Source of the DNA: VRUE01 sp963796705
GTDB lineage: Bacteria; Actinomycetota; Thermoleophilia; Solirubrobacterales; 70-9
Length of the DNA stretch: 64,000 nt
Direction: 5' to 3'
Assembly (NCBI GenBank): GCA_963796705.1
Contig: CAWCMK010000004.1
Coordinates: forward strand, 496,001-560,000
The notes below the pieces were generated by a model. The model saw only the letters and a program-made list of their open reading frames with translations. It had not been told where the DNA came from and did not search any database. A program made the translations under genes and the position numbers. Below are positions 17,230-26,536 of the stretch, in pieces. Within the stretch, counting starts at the first letter, position 1, and every line of letters begins with the position of its first letter.

Positions 17230-17622
17230 TTAGGCCTGACGGGACACTTTGGCTGAGGACCCACCTCTCCAGGCGTCGTGAGCCATCCAGCCGGAGATGC
17301 CCAAGATGACCAGCCCGCCGAGTGGGTGAAGGCCGCCCGCCCAGCCGCCGATCGCCAGGAAGATCTGCACGATGCTGAGCACGAAAACGGCCAGCGCCAG
17401 CTTCCAGCGCCCGTTACGAGCGGCGATCGCTGTCAGCAGCACGAGCAGGGCGAGTATCTGGATCAGGGTCCCGTTGGTGCGGTGGGGGTCAAACGCGCTC
17501 GATTCGTGGGCCACTCCGCCGTCGGCTCGAAATACCCCCGCACCGGCCAGAAAGAACTGGACGACGACGTCAACGACGAGGACCGCGACCAGGTAGCGGT
17601 ATATGACGCGCGCAAGTCTCAT
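17230..17622 (-). CDS. four-helix membrane protein (DUF6220-like)
   Basis: 130 residues with four transmembrane helices: VIYRYLVAVLVVDVVVQFFLAGAG near the start, IQILALLVLLTAIAA, LALAVFVLSIVQIFLAI and LGGLVILGISGWMAH. A conserved-looking loop contains HRTNGTLIQ and another GGLHPLGG. The helix count and His-containing loops resemble DUF6220 proteins; that assignment is from memory of the family and not certain. No partner gene is evident. Function unknown. Confidence 0.65.
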   Translation of the reverse strand: MRLARVIYRYLVAVLVVDVVVQFFLAGAGVFRADGGVAHESSAFDPHRTNGTLIQILALLVLLTAIAARNGRWKLALAVFVLSIVQIFLAIGGWAGGLHPLGGLVILGISGWMAHDAWRGGSSAKVSRQA

Positions 17623-17756
17623 TTCAGCCCCTCCATTACAAATGGACCGAACCGCACCCTATCGGCGGGCCGACACGTAGGCAAGCGGCCTTGCGCCCCC
17701 GCCATGGAGGTTCGGCGAAACATCCGGAGCGGCACCCCAACGTCACGCGGGCCGGG

Positions 17757-20621
17757 CTAACCGGCCTTGGCCAGGTATTGGTGGCCGGCCTTCACCAGCA
17801 CGTGCTTGTGATTGACGAAATTGGTGACCTCGACCTTGTCGCGGGTAACCTTGATCAGCGTCCCGTCGCAGAGGTCATCTGTCAGCCATTCGGTTCCCTG
17901 CACGGCGCCGGCGGCATAGTTGCCGTTCGTCGAGAATTTGCCGTGCGCGTTGGTCCAGAGCTTTCGCACCGAATGTTTGGAAGAAGCGGCGGCGTGGGCG
18001 TTTGAGCCGCTGGATCCCATTCGCTGGCGAGCGCGGCGGGATGGGCAGGCCGAGAAGTTGCCGCCCGTCAGCGTCGCGACCACCGTGCCATTTGGCTTTT
18101 GGGTCAACTTAAAGCGCCCGCCGAAGTAAACCCCCGTCTCGGTGCTGCCGTTCGGCTCGCTGGCGGTGACGCTGACCTTGCCGTGGGTGGCGTCGATGAT
18201 GGTGCCGAAGGGAACCTGTGTGAGCGTCGAGAGTGGAACGAACGCTTTGGAACCTGGCAACCGCACCAGTACGACGCCTTCTACGGGGGTGATATTCGCG
18301 GTCTTCGTGAGCTGCGGTGTGGTGATCGGGGTTGTGGGCGGTCCGCCAGGAGGGGGTGTGGACGATCCGCCTTCGCCTGATCTTTTTTCTTCCGACGGGA
18401 CGACTACGTTGCAGCCCCAGCTGAACGCGCTGTTGACGTCAGTCGGATAGGCGTACACCGTCTGACCGGGATTGCCTTCTTCGCAGGCCGCCTGCATGCT
18501 CGGCAAGCCACCGCTGTTGGAGATCGGAGTTTCGGTGCCGTCCGGCGCGACGCATGCCCAGTTCTCATACGCAAAGCCGTTGCCGCCCACCGTTTCGCGC
18601 TGCAGGACGACGCTCTTGAAGCCAAGCCCTTCGCAGTAGCCCTGAAGAAACAGCCCCGCGCTCGGCGCCGGGGCGGGCGTTCCGTTCACATAGGTGAAGC
18701 GATCGGCGATGCCGCTGGGAGAGGAGCCGTGTTTGTTGTCCACGCTGACTTCGACCGAGCCCTTGCCAGGCGGGGCGATGGCGCTGATCGATTCTTCGTC
18801 GCCGTTGACGGTGAAGCTCTGGGCCGGAGTCGAGCCAAACCGCACCCCGGTCACTTCGCCCAGTCGCAGGCCGGCGATCGTGACTTTGGCGCCGCCCGCT
18901 TCGCCGCCGATCGCCGGTGCCACGCCGAGCACTTCGGGACGTTCGCTGTAGGTGAAGTCATCGCCGGCCGCTTCTGCGGATTTGCCGGCTTCGTTTTCGA
19001 CCGTCACGTGAACCGTGCCTTCGACGTGGGTCGGCGTTTCGGCCATGATCGTCGTGCCCGAGCTGACCGTCGCCGTCGCTCTCGCAGTGCCGAACTTCAC
19101 GCTCACTCCCGCGAGGTCTTCGGAGAAGCCGAAACCCTTGATCCGCACGGTGTCCCCGCCGGCGGTCGAGCCGCTCCCCAGGTTCACGCTAGTCACCGTG
19201 GGCTTGAACGTGCGCGCCAGCTCGACGATCGCGCCGGCATTCTGCCCGGCGACGTACAGATTGGTGCCATCTGGCGAAATCGCCAGACGCCGAGCTTCGG
19301 CGAGCCCGACCAGATTGTTGTGCGTGCCGCAACCGGTCGCGTTGGAGGTGACGCATTCAAAGCCTCCTGTAAGCGGCGTCAGCGCCCCTTCGGCGCCGCG
19401 CGCGAACGCCGCCACGCCGTTTTCGGCGGCGCTGCCGACATAGACGTCTTCACCGCGTGGGCTGATCGCCACTCCGCGCGTGAGTCCGACCGAGCTGACG
19501 GTGGTGCAGCCGGCGATGACTTCCGTCGTGACGCACTTGTCTTCGCTGCCGCCGAGCTGTTCGAGCGCACCGCTTGAGCCGTTGCGCCTCAACTCGACCA
19601 GTGCGTTCTTCGGCCCCGAGGTCGCATACACGTTCTGGCCGTCTGCGCTGATCGCCAGATCCTCGGAGCCCTGCAGCGCGGTCGCGGCCTGGCAACCGAG
19701 GATTTTTTCGCTCAGGCACCCTTCTTCTCCCGGAAGCTGTTCCAGCACCCCCCCTTCGCGCTTGAAGGCGAGGACCGCCCCTTCACTGTTGCCGGCGCCG
19801 GCCGCCACATACACGTTCTTGCCATCGGGGCTGACAACGATCCCAATCGGTTCGAGCATCCCGTTCACCGTTTCGATCGGGCAGCCGCTGGTAGCGCCGC
19901 CGATGCATTCGTGGCCGGCGATCGGGGTGAGCACGCCGGGCGGCCCGCCTTCGGGGAAGCCGCGTGAGAACTCGGCGATCGCTTCGCCATTGACGGCACT
20001 CACGTAGACGTTTGCCCCGTCGGGACTGACCGTCACACCGTAGGGTTCGTTCAGCCCCTTTGCTTCTTTAATTTCGCATTCGCCGCCGGATTCTTCGCTG
20101 ATGCACGCCTTGCCACCGCTCATTGGGCTCAGCAGGCCACTGGCTTCGTCACGTTCGAGCTCGACCACGGCGTGCTTTTCGGTCCCCGTCACATAGACGT
20201 TCTTGCCGTCCGGGCTGACGGCCAGCGAGGAGGGATGGCCGAGATCGGGAACGTCTTCGATCACGTTTTCGCTGGCGCAGCGGTCGGTGGCGGCGGTCAG
20301 ACAGCCGATGACCTTCAGATCCCCGTTGGCCGGATCGCGCGCGTACTCCACCAGGTCGCCGTTGATCGCGACCGAATAGGCGTTGCGCCCGTCGGGGCTA
20401 AGCTGGATTTGAAAAGCGTCATGGGTCCCTGTTTCTACGAGCGTTCCGCACGCGCTGCCTTCGGAGCTGACGGCTTCTTCGCCAACGCAGTTCGCTTCTC
20501 CGGTCAGCTGGGACAGAGCACCGCTGGTCACGCTCGCGCCGGCGCTGGCGGGCGGCGTTGCAAGTGCCCCCAGGACTCCGGCGCTCGCCAGTAGGGCGGC
20601 AAACGCGACCGAGCGCAGCAT
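17757..20621 (-). CDS. large exported beta-propeller protein with IPT/TIG domains
   Basis: 954 residues from ATG at 20621, chosen because it starts a standard signal peptide (MLRSVAFAALLASAGVLG). The N-terminal half is a propeller of about seven blades of the YVTN/lactonase-like type, each with SPDGKNVYV or a close variant. Residues of about 500-680 form two IPT/TIG domains (KPTVTSVNLGSGSTAGGDTV, then RPEVLGVAPAIGGEAGGAKV). A linker and a FecR-like C-terminal domain follow (VRLPGSKAFVPLSTLTQVPF). Probably surface-exposed, adhesive or wall-binding. It is divergent from the cyclase operon, with about 90 bases between starts. No enzyme residues recognised. Confidence 0.8.
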   Translation of the reverse strand: MLRSVAFAALLASAGVLGALATPPASAGASVTSGALSQLTGEANCVGEEAVSSEGSACGTLVETGTHDAFQIQLSPDGRNAYSVAINGDLVEYARDPANGDLKVIGCLTAATDRCASENVIEDVPDLGHPSSLAVSPDGKNVYVTGTEKHAVVELERDEASGLLSPMSGGKACISEESGGECEIKEAKGLNEPYGVTVSPDGANVYVSAVNGEAIAEFSRGFPEGGPPGVLTPIAGHECIGGATSGCPIETVNGMLEPIGIVVSPDGKNVYVAAGAGNSEGAVLAFKREGGVLEQLPGEEGCLSEKILGCQAATALQGSEDLAISADGQNVYATSGPKNALVELRRNGSSGALEQLGGSEDKCVTTEVIAGCTTVSSVGLTRGVAISPRGEDVYVGSAAENGVAAFARGAEGALTPLTGGFECVTSNATGCGTHNNLVGLAEARRLAISPDGTNLYVAGQNAGAIVELARTFKPTVTSVNLGSGSTAGGDTVRIKGFGFSEDLAGVSVKFGTARATATVSSGTTIMAETPTHVEGTVHVTVENEAGKSAEAAGDDFTYSERPEVLGVAPAIGGEAGGAKVTIAGLRLGEVTGVRFGSTPAQSFTVNGDEESISAIAPPGKGSVEVSVDNKHGSSPSGIADRFTYVNGTPAPAPSAGLFLQGYCEGLGFKSVVLQRETVGGNGFAYENWACVAPDGTETPISNSGGLPSMQAACEEGNPGQTVYAYPTDVNSAFSWGCNVVVPSEEKRSGEGGSSTPPPGGPPTTPITTPQLTKTANITPVEGVVLVRLPGSKAFVPLSTLTQVPFGTIIDATHGKVSVTASEPNGSTETGVYFGGRFKLTQKPNGTVVATLTGGNFSACPSRRARQRMGSSGSNAHAAASSKHSVRKLWTNAHGKFSTNGNYAAGAVQGTEWLTDDLCDGTLIKVTRDKVEVTNFVNHKHVLVKAGHQYLAKAG

Positions 20622-20708
20622 CCGCCGCGCCCTGCGATCTCCGATGTTGCCCTCACCCGTTAGCATGACACCTGACGAGCCAGCGATTATGACAGCGGGC
20701 GACACACG

Positions 20709-22550
20709 ATGAGCCGCGCCGCTCTGGCCCGCCGCAAGGCGTTGCTGCTGGTAGCCGCCGCGCTGCTGGCGGCAGGGATCGGTGTGGGCGCCTATGCGAC
20801 CAATCTCCTCCGCAGGAGCGAACTGCAGTCAGTGGACGCGCGGTTCTCGATTCGGGGGCGCCAGCCGACGCCGACAGGGGTCTCTCTCGTGGCGATCGAT
20901 CCGGCGACCCTCGAACACATCAGAAATGCGAACCCGAAGGTTGCCTACCCCTTTCCCCGACGCTACGACGCCAGGGTGATCGAAAATCTACTCGGAGCGG
21001 GGGCGAAGGCAATCGCGCTGGACATCGAATTCCTGCGCGAAACGGACATCCGCGATGACAACGCGTTGATCGAAGCTCTCGAACGCGCGCATGGCAAGAC
21101 CGTCCTTGCGACAGTGCAGATCGGCCATGGGGGAACCACGCCCGTGCTGGGAGGCGAACCGCACCTACGCGAAGTCGGAGCAAGGCCGGCCGATGCGCGC
21201 CTGCTCAGCGACACCGATGGGGCTGTCCGGCGCTTCGCCTATGCGCAGGAAGGACTGCGTAGCTTCGCCGTCGTGGCGGTCGAAGTCGCGACCGAGCGTG
21301 GCGTGAGCCGGTCGCTGTTCGGCACCGGAGCGCAGCCGATCGACTACGCCGGACCGCCCGGTGCGGTGCGGCGCCTCTCTTACTGGGACGTCCTGAAGAA
21401 CCAGTTCCCGGCCGGTGCCGTGCGCGGCAAGGTCGTGATCGTCGGAGCGACCGCGCCCATCCTTCAAGACCTACACCCCACACCTACGAGCGGCATCATG
21501 CCCGGCCCCGAAATCTGGTCCAACGCCACCGCCACCCTCCTTGAAGGGGTGCCCCTCAAGGAGGCCCCCGGCTGGCTTAATGTCCTGCTGATCATTCTGC
21601 TTGGCGGGCTCACTCCGCTCAGCAGTCTGCGCATCCGTCCCTGGCGCGCACTACTCGACGCGCTGGCGGCGGCCGTTGTATTCACCGTCGCCATCCAGCT
21701 GGCCTTCAACTCAGGCCTGATTGTCAGCTTCGTCTACCCACTGTTGGCGCTCAGCATCGGCACGCTTGGCACGATCGCGATCCTTTACATGAGCGAGGCG
21801 ATCGAGCGCGCGCGGACGCGCGACATGTTCGCACGGTTCGTGCCAGCTGACGTCGTCGAGGAGGTCCTCGCCAAAACCGACGAGAACCTGCGACTCGGCG
21901 GAGTGCAGCGCGACTGCACAGTCCTCTTCAGCGATCTGCGTGGCTTTACCTCCTTCTCGGAGACGCAGACGCCGGAGCGTGTGATCGAAGTGGTCAACCA
22001 CTATCTGAACGAGATGACCGAGGCGATTATGGCGGCCGGCGGCACCTTGATCGCCTACATGGGGGACGGGATCATGGCCGTATTCGGGGCGCCGCTCGCC
22101 CAAGAGGACCACGCCGACCGCGCCCTCAGTGCGGCGCGCGAGATGCTCGGGCAGCGCCTCGATCGCTTCAACGACTGGCTGGCCGAGCAGGGCCACGACC
22201 ACCGTTTCGCAATGGGCGTGGGGCTCAACAGTGGTCCGGTGATGGCCGGCAACGTGGGCGCGGAAGCTCGAGTGGAGTACACCGCAATCGGCGATACCAC
22301 CAACACCGCGTCGCGACTCGAGAGCATGACCAAAGGCAGCGGCACGATGCTGTTCGTCTCGCAGACGACACGCGATCGGATGAAGTCGCCACCGGAGGAT
22401 CTGCGGCGCTTTGATGAGCTTCAGATCAGAGGCCGGGAGGCAAGGCTCGTGGTGTGGACGCTCGACGGCATGCTGGTAGGCTCCGGGCCCGCCAGCCCGA
22501 CCGATTCTCAAACCGACGCGCCCGGCGAGTCGGTCATTCCTCCCAAATAG
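20709..22550 (+). CDS. CHASE2-domain class III adenylate/guanylate cyclase
   Basis: 613 residues: N-terminal membrane helix, extracellular CHASE2 sensor domain (about 35-275, with VDARFSIRGRQPTPTGVSLV), three membrane helices (about 285-365) and a class III cyclase domain (about 390-570). The two metal-binding aspartates lie in LFSDLRGFTSFSE and MGDGIMAVFGAPL. The transition-state residues are in GDTTNTASRLES. All are intact, so cAMP or cGMP production in response to an external signal is likely. First gene of a four-gene operon with a cyclic-nucleotide-binding protein, an MBL-fold hydrolase and an FAD enzyme. Confidence 0.9.
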   Translation: MSRAALARRKALLLVAAALLAAGIGVGAYATNLLRRSELQSVDARFSIRGRQPTPTGVSLVAIDPATLEHIRNANPKVAYPFPRRYDARVIENLLGAGAKAIALDIEFLRETDIRDDNALIEALERAHGKTVLATVQIGHGGTTPVLGGEPHLREVGARPADARLLSDTDGAVRRFAYAQEGLRSFAVVAVEVATERGVSRSLFGTGAQPIDYAGPPGAVRRLSYWDVLKNQFPAGAVRGKVVIVGATAPILQDLHPTPTSGIMPGPEIWSNATATLLEGVPLKEAPGWLNVLLIILLGGLTPLSSLRIRPWRALLDALAAAVVFTVAIQLAFNSGLIVSFVYPLLALSIGTLGTIAILYMSEAIERARTRDMFARFVPADVVEEVLAKTDENLRLGGVQRDCTVLFSDLRGFTSFSETQTPERVIEVVNHYLNEMTEAIMAAGGTLIAYMGDGIMAVFGAPLAQEDHADRALSAAREMLGQRLDRFNDWLAEQGHDHRFAMGVGLNSGPVMAGNVGAEARVEYTAIGDTTNTASRLESMTKGSGTMLFVSQTTRDRMKSPPEDLRRFDELQIRGREARLVVWTLDGMLVGSGPASPTDSQTDAPGESVIPPK

Positions 22551-22560
22551 GAGACAGCTG

Positions 22561-23580
22561 ATGCGCCACAAGAGTTCGATCACCTCGCTGTCGTGGATTC
22601 CCTCCGAGGCCGTGGAGGGGAGCATGAAGATTCCCTTCGAGGCGGGAATGGCCCACTACGACCCGCCGCCGCCGGAGCGAATAGAGAATCTGGAGAAGTT
22701 GCGCGACGAGGACCGCTTTCGTTTCGCAAACATCCTGGAGGCATGGATCGAGACAGACCAAAAGGGCAACATCAAGGACTTCGGCTACAGCGGCGGCGGC
22801 ATGATGGGCTCGACCACGGTCAAGCTCGGTCCGCTGGCGCGCACGTTCGAGGCGATCGGGCTGCCGACGATCCAGCGCAAGCCGCAAAGGGGCAAAGACA
22901 GGGTGCGCTTCAGCCAGACCACCGGCGGTCGCACCGGCGTGCCCGCGCCCAGACGCGTGCGGCGCAAACCCTTTATCCAGTGGCAAGCGCCGCTGGTGTG
23001 GACGACGCTGTCGCTGACGCTCTACGCCGACGGCCGTGCCGAGGGCCAGATGGAGGGATGCAGCCGCTTTCCTCGTCATTGGATCTATGACGAGCAGCGC
23101 GTGCTCTCCCACAAGTCGGGCCTTGCCGACTTCAAGGACTGGTACCGCAAGTCCTTCGGCAAGCACACCCCTTGGGGGGACCAGGACTCCAAGGCCTTGG
23201 TGACGGCTGTGGAGAGCGCACTGGAGCGCCGCCTCTCCGAGCAGCTGATGCGCGGTGGCCGGAAGCCAAAGATCGGCAAGCTGAAGGTTGGCGAGACGCT
23301 CGTACGCCAGGGTGAGCAGGGCGATGAGGTGTTCCTGCTGCTGGACGGGGTGCTGCGCATCGAGCGCGACGGCGAGCGCCTGGCCGAGTACGGCCCGGGG
23401 GCGCTGCTCGGCGAGCGTGCGCACCTGGAGGGTGGCAAGCGCACCTCGACGCTCGTCGCCGTTACACCCGCGCGGGTGGCCTCGGTGAAGGCCGACCAGC
23501 TCCAGCGCGGCGAGCTGCGCGAGCTGGCCAAGGGGCACCGGCGCGAGCAAGCACGCGCCAAGAAACCCGCGCGGAAGTAG
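22561..23580 (+). CDS. cyclic-nucleotide-binding protein with novel N-terminal domain
   Basis: 339 residues. The C-terminal 90 residues form a cNMP-binding domain: VGETLVRQGEQGDEVFLLLDG, then the phosphate cassette region GALLGERAHLEGGKRTST, which keeps the Glu and Arg that hold the ribose and phosphate. The N-terminal 240 residues (for example GYSGGGMMGSTTVKLGP and IQWQAPLVWTTLSL) match no domain I recognise. The ribosome site overlaps the cyclase stop (TAGGAG), 7 bases before ATG. It is the obvious receptor for the nucleotide made by the upstream cyclase. Confidence 0.8.
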   Translation: MRHKSSITSLSWIPSEAVEGSMKIPFEAGMAHYDPPPPERIENLEKLRDEDRFRFANILEAWIETDQKGNIKDFGYSGGGMMGSTTVKLGPLARTFEAIGLPTIQRKPQRGKDRVRFSQTTGGRTGVPAPRRVRRKPFIQWQAPLVWTTLSLTLYADGRAEGQMEGCSRFPRHWIYDEQRVLSHKSGLADFKDWYRKSFGKHTPWGDQDSKALVTAVESALERRLSEQLMRGGRKPKIGKLKVGETLVRQGEQGDEVFLLLDGVLRIERDGERLAEYGPGALLGERAHLEGGKRTSTLVAVTPARVASVKADQLQRGELRELAKGHRREQARAKKPARK

Positions 23581-23583
23581 GTC

Positions 23584-24426
23584 GTGCGCGTATACCTCTG
23601 TGGGGTGCGCGGCTCGACCCCGGCGCCGGGCCCGGACTTCCTGCGCTACGGCGGACACACGCCCTGTGTCGCGATCAGCCGCGACGATCACGAGCACCCC
23701 TCACTGATCCTCGATGCCGGTACGGGCATTCGCGAAGCAACCGCGCTGATGCGCGGCGACGCGTTCCAGGGCACGATTCTGCTCACCCACCTGCACTGGG
23801 ATCACGTGCAGGGCCTTCCGTTCTTCGCCGCCGGTGACGACGAGCGAGCGCGCGGGACGGTGCTGTTGCCCGAGCAGGAGGACGGCGCCCGAGCCGAGGC
23901 GGTGCTGGAACGGGCGATGTCTCCTCCACACTTCCCGACGACGCCAAGCCAGCTGCGAGGCTCGTGGCGCTTTGACAGCCTGAGTCCCGGCGCGACGGAG
24001 CTCGAGGGCCTGACAGTGCTGGCCCGTGAGATTCCACACAAGGGCGGCCGCACCTACGGCTATCGGATCAGCGACGGACACTCCACCCTCGCCTACATGC
24101 CCGACCACTGTCCGACCGTGCTCGGCGCTGGCGAGGACGGCTACGGCGCCTATCACGAGACGGCAATCGAGCTCGCCGCCGGGACGGATGCGCTCGTGCA
24201 CGACGCTCAACTTTTCGGTGCGGCCGAGCTCGCGAGGGAATCCCGCTTCGGACACGCCGTCGCCGACTACGCGGTCGCGCTCGGACGCCGGGCGGGCGGG
24301 CGCCGCACGGTGCTCTTTCACCATCGTCCCGACCGGACCGACGCCCAGCTCGATGAGCTCGCGGCGTGCTTTGCCGGCACCGAGGACATTATCGTCGCAG
24401 TCCAGGGGAAAGTGCTCGAGCTGTGA
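23584..24426 (+). CDS. metallo-beta-lactamase-fold hydrolase, candidate cyclic-nucleotide phosphodiesterase
   Basis: 280 residues. The MBL motif HLHWDHVQG (about residue 63) supplies the HxHxDH metal ligands; further ligands are the His in EIPHKGGRTYGYRI, Asp in LVHDAQL and the C-terminal FHHRPDR. The N-terminus RVYLCGVRGSTPAPG is typical of the PhnP/phosphodiesterase branch of the MBL superfamily rather than of lactamases. The GTG start lies 3 bases after the stop of the cNMP-binding gene. By position it may degrade the cyclic nucleotide made by the operon; that is inference. Confidence 0.8.
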   Translation: MRVYLCGVRGSTPAPGPDFLRYGGHTPCVAISRDDHEHPSLILDAGTGIREATALMRGDAFQGTILLTHLHWDHVQGLPFFAAGDDERARGTVLLPEQEDGARAEAVLERAMSPPHFPTTPSQLRGSWRFDSLSPGATELEGLTVLAREIPHKGGRTYGYRISDGHSTLAYMPDHCPTVLGAGEDGYGAYHETAIELAAGTDALVHDAQLFGAAELARESRFGHAVADYAVALGRRAGGRRTVLFHHRPDRTDAQLDELAACFAGTEDIIVAVQGKVLEL

Positions 24427-25826
24427 GGGGGGCAGTCGTCGGCTCGGGCCCGAACGGCCTCGCGGCCGCGCTGACCCTGGCGCGGGCGGGGGTGTCGGTT
24501 GACGTCTTCGAGGGCGCCGAGCGGGCGGGCGGCGGCTGCCGTACCTCTGAGCTGACGCTGCCCGGCTTCGCTCACGACGTCTGCTCGGCGGTCCATCCGC
24601 TGCTGGCGGCCTCGCCGTTCTTTGCCCGGGAGCAGCTGGCCGGGGTCGACCTCTTGACACCCGAGGTTGCCTTCGCTCATCCGCTCGACGGAGAGCTCGC
24701 CGTCGCGGTCTATGGCTCTGTGTCGGAAACCGCACGGCAATTGGGCGCGGACGCGCGTCTCTACCAGATGGTGCTTGCCACCTACCTCCGGGACTGTGAG
24801 AAGATCGTCGCCTCGAGCCTCGCGCCGATGCTGAGGATGCCACCCCATCCCCTGGCGATGGCACGCTTCGGGGCGCTTGGCGTCTTACCGGCTACGCTGC
24901 TTGCCAGGCGCCTGCAAACGCGCTCCGCCCGGGCGTTGCTGGCGGGCCTTGCCGCACACGCCATGCGCCCGCTCTCGGCGCCTGGTACCGGCGCGTTCGC
25001 TCTGCTGCTCGGCATGCTGGCTCATGCGGTCGGCTGGCCCGTGGTGGCAGGTGGCAGCGAGCGGATCGTCGATGCGCTCGTCGGCGAGATCGAGGCCGCT
25101 GGTGGTGTGATGAGAACGGGCCGCTTTGTGCAAAGCCTGGATGAGCTACCCAACTTTGATTGCACGCTGCTCGACGTGGCGCCGGGCGGACTCGGTGCAC
25201 TCGCCGGCGAGCGGCTCCCTGCCCGCTACAGGCGCGCGCTGCGTCGTTTTCGCTATGGCCCGGGCGTCTTCAAGCTGGATTGGGCGCTCTCTGGCCCGGT
25301 GCCGTGGCGCGCGGAGGTCTGTCGGCGGACCACCACTGTTCACATCGGGGGGGACTTCGAGCAAATCGCGCGCAGCGAGGCTGACGTGGCGGCCGGCCGT
25401 CACAGCGAGCGGCCGTTCTGCATCGCCGTGCAACCGTGCGTACTTGACCCGGGCCGCGCGCCTGAGGGGCACACCTTCTATGCCTATTGCCACGTCCCGT
25501 CCGGCTCGACTGCCGATATGACCGAGCGCGTCGAGTCACAGATCGAACGATTCGCGCCGGGCTTTCGCGACCTGATCGTGGCACGCACCAGCACTAACGC
25601 GGGTCAGCTCCAGACCTACGACCCCAACTACGTCGGCGGTGACATCAACGCCGGCGCGGCAACCCTGCGCCAGACGCTCATCCGCCCGACGCTTGCCCTG
25701 CGCCCCTACCGCACCCCGCTGGACGGTGTCTATCTGTGCTCCTCCTCGACGCCACCGGGCGGCGGCGTCCACGGCATGTGCGGCCTGGAAGCCGCACGCG
25801 TTGCTCTGCGCGACCTCGGCCTTTAG
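24423..25826 (+). CDS. FAD-dependent oxidoreductase, phytoene-desaturase-like
   Basis: 467 residues from a GTG overlapping the previous stop (GTGA). The N-terminus RGAVVGSGPNGLAAALTLARAG is the FAD-binding Rossmann glycine motif, followed by VFEGAERAGGGCRTSEL. The C-terminus VYLCSSSTPPGGGVHGMCG is the conserved FAD-contact segment of the phytoene desaturase/carotenoid isomerase (CrtI/CrtISO-like) family. Such proteins oxidise or isomerise isoprenoid chains. No carotenoid genes are near. Its coupling to the cyclase operon suggests a regulated redox output. Substrate unknown. Confidence 0.85.
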   Translation: MRGAVVGSGPNGLAAALTLARAGVSVDVFEGAERAGGGCRTSELTLPGFAHDVCSAVHPLLAASPFFAREQLAGVDLLTPEVAFAHPLDGELAVAVYGSVSETARQLGADARLYQMVLATYLRDCEKIVASSLAPMLRMPPHPLAMARFGALGVLPATLLARRLQTRSARALLAGLAAHAMRPLSAPGTGAFALLLGMLAHAVGWPVVAGGSERIVDALVGEIEAAGGVMRTGRFVQSLDELPNFDCTLLDVAPGGLGALAGERLPARYRRALRRFRYGPGVFKLDWALSGPVPWRAEVCRRTTTVHIGGDFEQIARSEADVAAGRHSERPFCIAVQPCVLDPGRAPEGHTFYAYCHVPSGSTADMTERVESQIERFAPGFRDLIVARTSTNAGQLQTYDPNYVGGDINAGAATLRQTLIRPTLALRPYRTPLDGVYLCSSSTPPGGGVHGMCGLEAARVALRDLGL

Positions 25827-26108
25827 CTAGAGCCTCGCGCAAGAGTGGCCTCGGGCTTGAACGCCGGTTCGACCAACTTGACGACGTTCGCATGTGCTGC
25901 CGAAGACGGGGCGGTAGCTGTGCTCGGTGGTGCCGGGCACAATGCGCCCCGGCGACGACATGTCCGCAAGGCTCAAGGTCAAGTTTCCAGCCGCCTGCGG
26001 ATCGGCGATTCGGTACGCGTCTCTGCGCGCGCTGCCGGCACTGCGAAACGCCGCGTCCCGCCCTGCGGCGCCGTGCCTTCTCTCAGGCGGCGTGTTCCAG
26101 ACGGCCAA

Positions 26109-26327
26109 TCAACAACGCCCCTTCGGGGCTTCAGGCGCCCGCGACCCACGTTCCGCAGTGACCTGTTCCCTGCCACCTCCCCAGCCCCCCGAACAGCAGC
26201 ACTCCTGCGTGCCCGATGATTCCTTTTCGGCGTGCAACTCCTTGCTGGCGGCGTAGCGCTCCTGGCGGGTGAGACCGGCCTCTTTGCACGCCTGCCTGAA
26301 CTGCGCGATCTCGCGTTTGGGAGCCAC
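26109..26327 (-). CDS. small hypothetical protein
   Basis: 72 residues from a GTG start. The first 40 residues (KREIAQFRQACKEAGLTRQ, then ERYAASKELHAEKE) are protein-like and helical, reminiscent of short phage or defence-associated proteins with a KELGMTPEQR-type motif. The last 30 residues are low-complexity Gly/Cys-rich and may follow a frameshift. No close neighbours on this strand. The 282 bases between 25827 and 26108 hold nothing I can support. Confidence 0.4.
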   Translation of the reverse strand: MAPKREIAQFRQACKEAGLTRQERYAASKELHAEKESSGTQECCCSGGWGGGREQVTAERGSRAPEAPKGRC

Positions 26328-26344
26328 TGGCGCGGCCAGTCTAG

Positions 26345-26527
26345 CCGCCGCCCTGCTCTCCCCGTGAGCCTTACGAGTGTTCTGGTTGGAGCTCCCAGTT
26401 CACCTTCGAGCAGGACGGCTGCGCATTTCAGGCACAAGTTTGGTTTGACCGCAAGACCGTAAACCCGCGCCTTCGATCAGAGGCCCTGCAGATCCTTGAC
26501 AGCTTCCATCCGAGTGGGCGTCGTTGA
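26345..26527 (+). pseudogene. C-terminal remnant of an unidentified gene
   Basis: After a stop at 26342-26344, one plus-strand frame reads PYECSGWSSQFTFEQDG, then QAQVWFDRKTVNPRLRS and EALQILDSFHPSGRR before TGA at 26525. The pattern (Cys-containing start, beta-like middle, helical AxxILDS end) is that of the tail of a longer exported protein. It has no start codon in a suitable place. The next gene's ATG is 9 bases downstream, so the lost gene may once have shared its operon. Confidence 0.4.
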
Positions 26528-26536
26528 GCGACTGAC

